Shown piece by piece: positions 55,924-64,000 of a stretch of DNA of 64,000 bases. The notes below the pieces were generated by a model, which was not told where the DNA came from, did not search any database, and saw nothing but the letters and a program-made list of their open reading frames with translations. Every line of letters begins with the position of its first letter. Positions within the stretch are counted from its first letter, which is position 1. Origin of the DNA: Ziziphus jujuba (lineage: Eukaryota; Streptophyta; Magnoliopsida; Rosales; Rhamnaceae); the NCBI RefSeq assembly GCF_031755915.1, contig NC_083385.1:13165001-13229000 (forward strand), in the 5' to 3' direction. The position numbers were made by a program, and so were the translations under genes.

Positions 55924-58900
55924 ATGTCAATGGAAGAATCATTTTCGGGAGCTATGGTTAAGCTCACTGCCACAAATTATACACTTTGGAGACCTCGGAT
56001 GGAAGATCTCCTCAATTGTAAAGATCTGTTTGATCCTATAGAAGCTAAAGGAGAAAACCCCGATCCCAACAAAGAAGCAGAATGGAAGAAATTAAACAAG
56101 AAAACGGATGCGAAGGAAACGGATGCATATGCCCTCTGGACAAAATTGGAGGACATGTACCAGGCCAAGATTGCTCGGAACAAAGCCCTGTTGCTTAAGC
56201 GATTGGTAAATTTAAAATTACAGAGTGGAACTTCTGTAGCCGAGCATACCAGTGAGTTCCAGAGCTTGGTAAATCAACTATCTGCTGTGGATTATCAACT
56301 AGGGGATGAGGATCAGGCCCTCCTACTTCTAAGCTCTCTTCCAGACAGTTGGGAGACATTGGTAGTCTCTCTCAGCAATTCGGCCCCGAATGGCAAACTT
56401 ACTATGTCTATGGTTAAGGATGCCCTATTTAATGAAGAGGCCAGGAGAAAAGACATTGGCATGGATCAGTCACAGCAAAGAGGTGGTCGAGATAGGGGGA
56501 GAGGCAAGAGCAAGAGCAGAGGCAGATCTACAGACGGCAGAAAATCATCATATAAGTGCTATCATTATGGCCTGGAGGGTCACATGAAGAAGAACTGCAG
56601 AAAGTTGTTGAGAGAGCAGAGACTCCAAGGTAATCAGCCGAAGAAGGATGGAGAGACACTAGTCACTGTTACAGGAGAAGTGGCGCTCTGCTCCACCGAA
56701 GAAGAAACATGCCTTCATATATCAACCCAAGATGTTGAGTGGGTAGTCGATACTGCAGCATCCTACCATGTCACTCCACATAGAGATTTCTTCAAAACGT
56801 ACAAAGCAGGAGACTTTGGTACGGTAAAGATGGGAAATTCCAGTTTCGCAAAGATTATGGGAACTGGTGATATTCAGGTAAAAACGAATGTTGGTTGTAC
56901 AATCACTTTGAAGGATGTCCGTCATGTTCCAGACCTTCAGTTTAATCTACTTTCGGGAACAGCCTTAGACAAGCAAGGCTATGACAACTACTTCAGCAAA
57001 GGCACATGGAAAATGACGAAAGGTGCCATAGTTGTCGCCCGAGGACATATTTGTGGAACGTTGTACAAAACTTATGTGAAGATATGTGCAGATAGCCTCA
57101 ATATTGCAGAAGGAGAGGCGTCTCAAAATCTGTGGCACCAGAGACTCGGTCACATGAGTGAAAAAGGATTGTCCACTTTGGCAAGGAAGAAGCTTATCAC
57201 TGTTTGCAAGGATGCTGTGCTAGATCCTTGTAATCACTGTCTGTTTGGTAAGCAACATAGAGTCTCCTTCAGTTCCTCTTCATCGAGAAGATCAGAGTTG
57301 CTTAGTCTGGTGCACTCTGATGTTTGTGGTCCCATGGAGGTGGAATCATTAGGTGGCAACAAGTATTTCCTGACCTTCATTGATGATGCTTCTCGGAAGG
57401 TGTGGGTATATTTCTTGAAGACAAAGGACCAGGTATTGGATTACTTCAAACTGTTTCATACCATGGTAGAGCGTGAAACAGGAAAGAAGCTGAAATGTCT
57501 CCGCTCAGATAATGGAGGCGAGTATACTTCCAAGGAGTTCGATGCCTACTGTAGAAGACACGGCATTCGACATGAGAAGACGGTCCCTCGCACCCCACAA
57601 CATAATGGAATAGCCAAAAGAATGAACCGAACCATTATGGAAAAGGTCAGAAGTATGATCAGTATGGCTAAGCTGCCAAAGTCATTCTGGGGAGAAGCTG
57701 TTCGTGCCGCCTGCTATTTAATCAACAGATCACCGTCAGTACCGTTGAATTTTGAAATTCCGGAGAAAGTGTGGTCGGGTAAGATTCCCTCCTACTCTCA
57801 TTTAAGAGTGTTTGGTTGTTTAGCTTATGTACATGTATCCAAGGAGCTCAGACAGAAGCTCGATGCAAGATCTACTCCATGCATCTTTATAGGATATGGA
57901 GATGAAGAATTCGGATACAGGTTATGGGACCCAAAAACAAAGAAGGTTATTAGAAGCAGGGATGTAGTATTCCATGAAAACCAGACAATGGAAGACATTG
58001 AAAAGCCCATAATATCTCCTAATTATAGTTCTAGTGCCGAGAATTTTTGTCCTAATCCAGCACCAGAACAAATAGCCACAAAGGATAATGAGGTGCATGA
58101 AGATATACCAGAAGCAGACCAGGAGGAAGAAGGGGATATTAAGCAGGGGGAGACTCAATCCTCTCAAGCAGCTGCAGGGCCATCACAGCGGTCAGATGAT
58201 GGTACATCTCCTGAAACCAGTGGTTTACAAGTTCGGAGATCTGAGCGAGGCCGAATTCCATCAAATAGATTTCCAGAATCTGAGTATATTCTGCTTACTG
58301 AAGAAGGGGAGCTAGAGAGTTTCCAGGAAGCTATTTCTCATCAAGAGAAGGAAAAGTGGCTGCAAGCAATGCAAGATGAGATGGAATCCTTGCAGAAAAA
58401 TCATAATTATGAGTTGGTTAAGCTTCCAACAGGAAAGAAGGCACTAAAGAATAAATGGGTATTCAAGCTCAAGAAAGATGGTAGCAGAAGGGTGGTGAAA
58501 CACAAAGCTCGATTGGTGGTCAAAGGATTTCTTCAGAAGAAAGGAATTGACTTTGATGAGATTTTTTCACCAGTGGTAAAAATGACTTCAATTCGAGTCA
58601 TTTTTGGTTTACTAGCAAGTCTAAACCTAGAGCTTGAACAGATGGATGTGAAGACAGCATTTCTTCACGGTGATTTACATGAGGAAATTTACATGGAGCA
58701 GCCAGAAGGATTTGAGGTTTCAGGGAAAGAAAACCTCGTATGCAAGCTGAAGAAGAGCTTGTATGGCCTCAAGCAAGCACCAAGACAATGGTATAAGAAG
58801 TTTGACTTGTTTATGGTGAGTCAAGGCTATAAAAGGACTGCAGCGGACCAGTGTGTTTATATTCAAAAATTTTCAGGTGGAAACTTCATTGCACTTTTGC

Positions 58901-59855
58901 TATATGTGGACGACATGTTGATCGTTGGACAAGATGCAATGAAGATTAGTCAGCTGAAGAAAGAATTGTCTAAGTCCTTTGATATGAAGACTTAGGACCA
59001 GCTCAACAAATTTTGGGAATGCAAATAATCCGAGACAGGAAGAATAGAAGGTTATGGCTATCTCAAGAGAAGTATGTTGAACGGGTGATAAAGAGATTCA
59101 ACATGGATAAAGCCAAACCGATCAGCATTCCACTTGCAAATCATTTCAAGTTGAGTAAGAGATTGTGCCCCTCATCCAAAGAAGAGATAGAGGAGATGGC
59201 TTCAGTACCATATTCTTCAGCGGTAGGAAGTCTGATGTATGCAATGGTGTGTACCAGACCAGACATTGCTCACGCAGTAGGTGTTGTGAGCAGATTTCTT
59301 TCAAATCCTGGAAAGAAACACTGGAAAGCAGTCAAATGGATTCTCAGGTATCTTAAAGGTACATCGAAGCTGTGCTTGTGCTACGGGGGAGGTGATCCAA
59401 TCTTAGAAGGCTATACAGATGTAGATATGGCCGGAGACCCTGATAATAGAAAGTCTACATCAGGTTATCTCTACATTTTTGCGGGGGGAGCTGTGTCATA
59501 GCAGTCAAGATTGCAGAAGTGTGTTGCTTTATCCACTACTGAAGCAGAGTACATAGCCGCAGCGGAAGTGTTGTGGTTAAAGCGTTTTCTCACAGAATTG
59601 GGCATCAAGCAAGAAGACTACAAGATACATTGTGATAACCAAAGTGCCATGGATTTGAGCAAAAACTCAATGTATCATTCCCGTACAAAGCACATTGACA
59701 TCCGCTATCATTGGATACGCGAAGTAATAGATCAACAGTTGCTGAAACTGATGAAGATCCACACAAAAGAGAATCCAGCAGATATGCTAACAAAAGTTGT
59801 TGCTCAAAAGAAGCTGAAGTTATGCAGAGACATAGCCGGAATGGATGGCAGATGA
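55924..59855 (+). pseudogene. Tork gag-pol, decayed
   Basis: Open from MSMEESFSGAMVKLTATNYT (55924) to 58995, then broken by a 1-bp loss (ATGAAAGACTTAG became ATGAAGACTTAG), a TGG-to-TAG stop at about 59500 (VSWQSR), and a small deletion in RNase H (AEAGKEMLWL became AEVLWL). A 19-residue gag segment present in the other copy (IRQWIDHSVFHHV region) is missing near 56108. The zinc knuckle is CYHYGLEGHMKKNC (Cys to Tyr). In integrase, RSDNGGEYTS is intact but NGIAERMNRT is NGIAKRMNRT, replacing the third catalytic acidic residue. Reverse transcriptase keeps YVDDMLI. It cannot be autonomous. Confidence 0.88.
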
Positions 59856-59888
59856 CCATCAGTTTAAATGCGGCTGGAGGGGGAGAAT

Positions 59889-60351
59889 TGTGAAGTCCAG
59901 CCGCACCACCACTACACCGACAGTGTGAAGATTGCACAGCCACCATCTTTGACAATGGTTGCTGCATTTAACACCGAACTCCAACTTGCTCAACAATTGT
60001 GGGCTACTGTCAGAAGCTGTTGAAGATTGTGGCCATGCAACCGACCTTGTAAGCCTATAAATAGGCTCCATCCCGTTGCATGCAAGCCAAGCCAAGAGAG
60101 CAAGCTCAATATCATCCCAAGTGAGGAGTATTGAGAGAAAACTCTGAGAGAGAGAGTGTTTAAGTTCCAGAGAGAGCTTGAGAGAAGAGTGAGCAATTCC
60201 AGAGAGAATTTGACAGTGTAGAAAGAGGTTCCACGTGAGAATCTCCACGAAAGAAGTTTTTATTTTTGTATTCTATTTCCAAGAGAGTAATAGAATTCTT
60301 TTTATTTTTCTTCTCATATTTCTTCTCTAAAGTGGTCGGAGAACCACAACA
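59889..60351 (+). repeat. 3' LTR of Tork element (plus copy)
   Basis: 463 bp, preceded by the polypurine tract and followed by the GTTTT target duplication and CYP81-D exon 1 sequence. Confidence 0.92.
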
Positions 60352-61390
60352 GTTTTAAGAGATGGAGATGGCCAATAATGGGAAGAGAAAATGGTCCAGG
60401 TGGGAGGCTCTTGTGAGGTGATCTATATATCAGGATGAAGAACTTGAAAGCAATGAGAAAGATGATAAGGGAAAGACATGTAGAACAGAGCATCTTCCAT
60501 GGGGCGCAGTTTTTTTTTTTTTTCCCTTGTTTTTGTTTATCTGTAAATTATAACTTGGTACTTTCCAAGCATTCCTAATTCAACACCCCCTTGTGAGTTC
60601 AATTATTAAAAGATTTCTGAATATGGTCGTTGATGGTGATAAAACGTAGGGCAGTCAAATCTCCAACTGATAACTGTCCTAATTAAAGAATAAATAATGG
60701 CCCTCGTCCCGCACTATGGAAATTCACGATCCACATTGACAAAACACTCTGTGTCGTTTTCAACTTCGATAGTGATTTTTCATGGCGTAAAGATCGATAA
60801 TGCTAGTCTTTAGGATTGGGCACAAAAGTAACAAAATATTATAACAATAATAAACAATGATATATAGTGTTATAGTGTTTATGGAGATTATTGTATTCTT
60901 TTATTTTTGAATCCTTTTTATAATGAAAGGTTGGGTGACTCCTCAACCACATGTACTCTTGGACATTTAACCAAAAAAATCTACCGTTGGGACCGTTATA
61001 TCATAGTATTGTCGTTTCAATGTTATTGCAATATCTCTCTGTTCTACTTGACATGTGGGTTGCAGGAAATTAAATTGTAGGAAGAGAATCCATAAAAGCA
61101 ACTTTTTGATCACATATGGTGCAAATAAGGACCGTAACGCCTCTCAATTTTCCACTAGTACTAGTATTCTTTCTACTGTCTATCTTTCTCCTATTGTCGT
61201 TTTTTCTTAGAAGAAAAAAGAAAAAGTATTTGAAATTAGTTTACCAAAAAAAGAAATAATAATAAAATATCAAATTTTCAGATAATTAAAAAGATCAAAT
61301 ATGCACGTTTTCCCAAAAGAAAAACAAACATGTCGATAACGTTTCTTTTGTGGAATTACTAAGACCCTGCTTGCCAAACATTTATTTTAT

Positions 61391-61465
61391 CCCAACACCC
61401 CAAGAGAACATTGCTCATAATATGACGTGCTTTACACATGACCTCCAACGGAGCAGCTTCCTCGT
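61391..61465 (-). pseudogene. CYP81 C-terminal scrap (locus E)
   Basis: The minus strand from 61465 reads EAAPLEVMCKARHIMSNVLL, matching the last 25 or so codons of the CYP81 genes ([20 protein letters not shown] in gene A). Nothing upstream of it on this strand encodes the heme loop or other exons, so only the 3' end of a fifth tandem member survives. It lies about 0.9 kb beyond the start of gene D, as expected for another gene in the same tandem order. Confidence 0.8.
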
Positions 61466-61841
61466 CGCTCAATTTCTCTTACTCGTGGTTATATATTTTT
61501 AACCACAAGAACGGCAATTATTTGGACTTAAAAAAAAAAAAAAAGGATATAACAATATGCGACTATTGTGTTGTTTACTTAAAAAAGATTATAAATAAAG
61601 AGTTTGTTGGAGGACTTTTTAAAATTTTATTCTCTATTTAAAAAGATATTTTTTTAATTGTAAAAAAATATATTCTTTCTTTTAAAGAGTTCCTTGAAAA
61701 TAATGTGGCAAAAAAAAGATAGAATTTGACAAAATGAGTGTAGATTGAGGGAATATTTAATAACATACTAATTAATAAATTTTTTTTATTAAAAACAGTC
61801 TTTAAAAATATATTTTTAAATAGGAAAATAATTAAAAAAAT

Positions 61842-62246
61842 TATTAAATAACGACGATTTAGACAGAATTATTAAAGATTAATTTTTAGATTCAATATAT
61901 GTCAAGTAAACATTCATGGCAAATAAACAAAAAATACTCCTTTAATATCTGTGCCACATATATAACAATTCATATAGCCATTAAAAATACTCAAAAATGA
62001 AAGAAAATCATGGAACAAGATTTACATTGTGCAAAATATGTATATTGATAAATATTATTAATTTTGTTGGTTGGAAATCTAAAATATGTAGTAAGGGAAT
62101 ATTATACTGTACACTTTTGAGTTTTTTTTTTTTTTATTGCAATCGGATGCCTTTGTACTTATATTTTTATAACTTCATAAAGGTATCTGGTTGTAATTAA
62201 AAAAAACTTTGAAGACATTTATTGTAATATATCTTATATAATAACC
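61842..62246 (+). repeat. 400-bp direct repeat, copy 1
   Basis: Starts ATTAAATAACGACGATTTAG and ends ATATCTTATATAATAACC. Nearly identical, ordered landmarks recur at 62522-62921. No coding capacity. Confidence 0.88.
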
Positions 62247-62521
62247 TAAGCAGGGTCGGATTAAGCTTACATGGGGCCCTTGGCAAGAAAGGAAGAAAGC
62301 CTCATAGGAATTTGCTTCTTCCTTTTTTTTTTCTTTTTTTTTTTATAATTATTATATATATATATATATAGTTTATTTTTATACTCAATGTTGTTTTAGT
62401 GTTTAACACTAAAATACTTATAAATAAAAAAAACAGTTATACACTAAATATATTATAAAATAAAATTATAATTCCATTTCAGAAGTTGAAAGAAAAAATT
62501 AAAAAGACTATGATGCAATAC

Positions 62522-62921
62522 ATTAAATAACGACGATTTAGACAGAATTATTAAAGATTAATTTTTAGATTGAATATATGTCAAGTAAACATCCATGCCA
62601 AATAAACAAAAAATACTCCTTTAATATCTGTGCCACATATATAACAATTCATATAGCCATTAAAAATACTCAAAAATGAAAGAAAATCATGGAACAAGAT
62701 TTATACTGTGCAAAATATGTATATTGATAAATATTATTAATTTTGTTGGTTGGAAATCTAAAATATGTAATAAGGGAATATCACACTGCACACTTTCGAG
62801 ATTTTTTTTTATTACAATCGGATACCTTTATACTTATATTTTTATAGCTTCATGAATGTATCTGGTTATAATTAAAAAAAACTTAAAAAATGTGTATTGT
62901 AATATATCTTATATAATAACC
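62522..62921 (+). repeat. 400-bp direct repeat, copy 2
   Basis: Second copy of 61842-62246 in the same orientation, 275 bases further on. The spacer contains GGGTCGGATTAAGC, an (AT)n run and poly-T. The ends lack TG...CA and there is no primer-binding site, so an LTR pair is not supported. Confidence 0.85.
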
Positions 62922-64000
62922 GCCTTATCCTAAAGACGGGCCTGAACCTAAGATTGAAGCTGCCGAATACAATACATGGGATTGGAAATTTCAAATTTTG
63001 TGACTTATCGTATTCACAGGGTTGATAAATAATAGATAGTATTTATTATGTTTTCATTTTTCAACACCAAACCAATTTCTGGGACCCACGTTTCATTTTT
63101 GTTTTCTTTTTTCTTTTTTATTTTTACAGCACGGAGGGGAGGCACCCACATATTATATTATTTTAATTGTTGTTTTATTGCTCTTGTAATTATCTCGTTT
63201 CAATATAAAGCACGTGTGCGCATTAACACTTAAGTTTCTTTATAGAATATTACTTAAAATAAGTGTGTGGTGAATCATAAATAAAAAATATGCAAAGATA
63301 TTTAATCATTTTCAAATGATCAGATCAAGCTTTAAACGCCACTCTCACATGTAGGAGTAGGAATCTATAAATCACAACAATGTTCAGCTCTCAACTACCA
63401 GAAACTATTAATGGTTATATTTTCAAAAAGTAATAATATTAGGCATAGATCCTTAAAATCTGCCACGACTTATTACACCAAAAAAAAAAAAAAAAAAAAA
63501 TCTGAATAATCTTGACAACGCTAACGTAACGCTTACTGGAATTTATAGTAGGGAATTCACCACTATTTCTAAATGTGTTTTTGTAGTTTATTCAATCAAA
63601 TTTCATAAATATCTCCAAAGCAGTTTGTCTATAATAAAATCTTTGATTGCATATTGTGAAAATAGAATTACTTTTCAATTTTGGGATCTTAATAATTTAA
63701 TTAAGATTTAGAAGTTTTTGACAATTGCTATTTAGTATTGATAGATTTAGCTCGGTGGTAAAAGTATTAATAATGCACTTTTTGGTTTTGGATTCAGTCA
63801 GGTCCAATGGAAATCCATTTATTAGAGAGAAATATATTTATTTATGTATATATATATATATATATCTTTAATCAAATTTTGTTTAAAATGATGTTACATA
63901 TAAAAATTATTATTGCTTTGAATTCAATGCATTGAACATCAATAGTTTTCTCTAATTCAAGCCTAAGCCTCGGCATTCTTTAATGAGTGATGCGTTAGTT
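62922..64000. other. AT-rich intergenic region to window end
   Basis: No gene is supported. It has poly-A at about 63480-63500 and an (AT)n run at about 63848-63865. Short ORFs have no recognisable domain. Confidence 0.4.

Larger units (their letters stand above)
54848..60351 (+). mobile_element. Tork-type Ty1/copia element inserted in CYP81-D
   Basis: 5504 bp with LTRs 54848-55308 (461 bp) and 59889-60351 (463 bp), TGTGAAG...ACAACA. A perfect 5-bp target duplication GTTTT lies at 54843-54847 and 60352-60356. The primer-binding site TGGTATCAGAGC begins at 55311; the polypurine tract GGCTGGAGGGGGAGAAT directly precedes 59889. By eye the LTRs differ at about a dozen sites (for example CACTGCACC/CACTACACC, AAGTTGTTG/AAGCTGTTG), so it is older than the family member at 24559-30174. 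It is homologous to that element over the whole coding region. Confidence 0.95.
53371..60500 (-). pseudogene. Cytochrome P450, CYP81 family (gene D), split by a Tork element
   Basis: Remains of a two-exon CYP81 gene. Exon 1 starts at MEDALFY (60500) and runs to 60352, is interrupted by the 5.5-kb Tork element, and resumes at 54847 with [18 protein letters not shown] down to 54110; exon 2 lies at about 53997-53371. The insertion falls between LLK and PPV, and AAAAC (GTTTT on plus) is the target duplication. Other lesions: a frameshift in the N-terminal anchor, TCG to TAG after TNIF (about 54580), a frameshift near 54560, loss of the AG acceptor before exon 2, a one-base loss at EW(A)MFN (about 53947), a stop after TIGG (53734), and heme-loop CPG changed to CPR ([11 protein letters not shown]). 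It is clearly dead. Many lesions are independent of the insertion, so the order of events is unknown. Confidence 0.9.

Noticed and set aside
61842..62921. Direct repeats as LTRs of a short retroelement
   Set aside because: No TG...CA ends, no tRNA primer-binding site and no polypurine tract were seen, and the outer flanks do not match.

Overview
This is eukaryotic nuclear DNA from a flowering plant, very probably a eudicot. The evidence is spliced genes with GT/AG introns, a cluster of plant-specific CYP81-type cytochrome P450 genes, a gene resembling the plant protein MEE59, and a dense load of plant transposable elements (Ty1/copia Tork type, an internally deleted Ty3/gypsy-like element, a TRIM, an L1-type LINE with a C-terminal RNase H, a tRNA-derived SINE and MULEs). 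The species cannot be named from the sequence. I recognised no rRNA gene, intact tRNA gene or CRISPR array, and no prokaryotic features.

Layout. 1-363 is the edge of a Tork-type LTR. 1848-2708 is a small intact four-exon MEE59-like gene. 4371-9925 is a decayed, rearranged block: a SINE, two inverted LRR receptor-protein fragments bracketing a starch-synthase relic, and a direct duplication at both ends. 10159-12001 (minus) is an intact CYP81 P450 (called A here). 12230-16629 is an old copia element with a TRIM nested inside it. 16630-20460 is AT-rich and holds one tandem duplication. 20465-30531 is a decayed LINE split by a young Tork element. 31166-32870 (minus) is CYP81-B, intact. 33676-34706 is a small MULE. 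36812-42064 (minus) is CYP81-C, whose reading frames are intact but whose single intron holds a complete 2.86-kb non-autonomous LTR element. 44076-53002 is an 8.9-kb Pack-MULE that has captured fragments of at least three unrelated genes. 53371-60500 (minus) is CYP81-D, a pseudogene split by a second Tork element. 61391-61465 is a fifth CYP81 scrap.

How it fits together. The host function of the window is a tandem CYP81 array, all on the minus strand. Each recognisable gene has one phase-0 intron at the same place just before the I-helix AGT(D/E)T(S/A) motif. Three members keep all P450 signatures and two are dead. B and C share 5' leader and 3' flank sequence, which indicates tandem duplication. 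CYP81 enzymes are ER-anchored monooxygenases of specialised metabolism (aromatic or flavonoid-type hydroxylation or methylenedioxy-bridge formation); the substrate cannot be read from the sequence.

The most unusual content is the Pack-MULE (44076-53002). It has matching divergent terminal inverted repeats and a perfect 9-bp target duplication, and it carries exon-intron fragments of an oxysterol-binding-protein-related gene, an SMP/C2 tricalbin-like gene and an aminopeptidase P gene, next to a 255-bp hairpin satellite. Other notable signals are the TR-GAG-like element with a chimeric LTR inside the CYP81-C intron, different integrase active-site changes in the two Tork copies, and a SINE whose empty site is preserved in a paralogous block 5 kb away.
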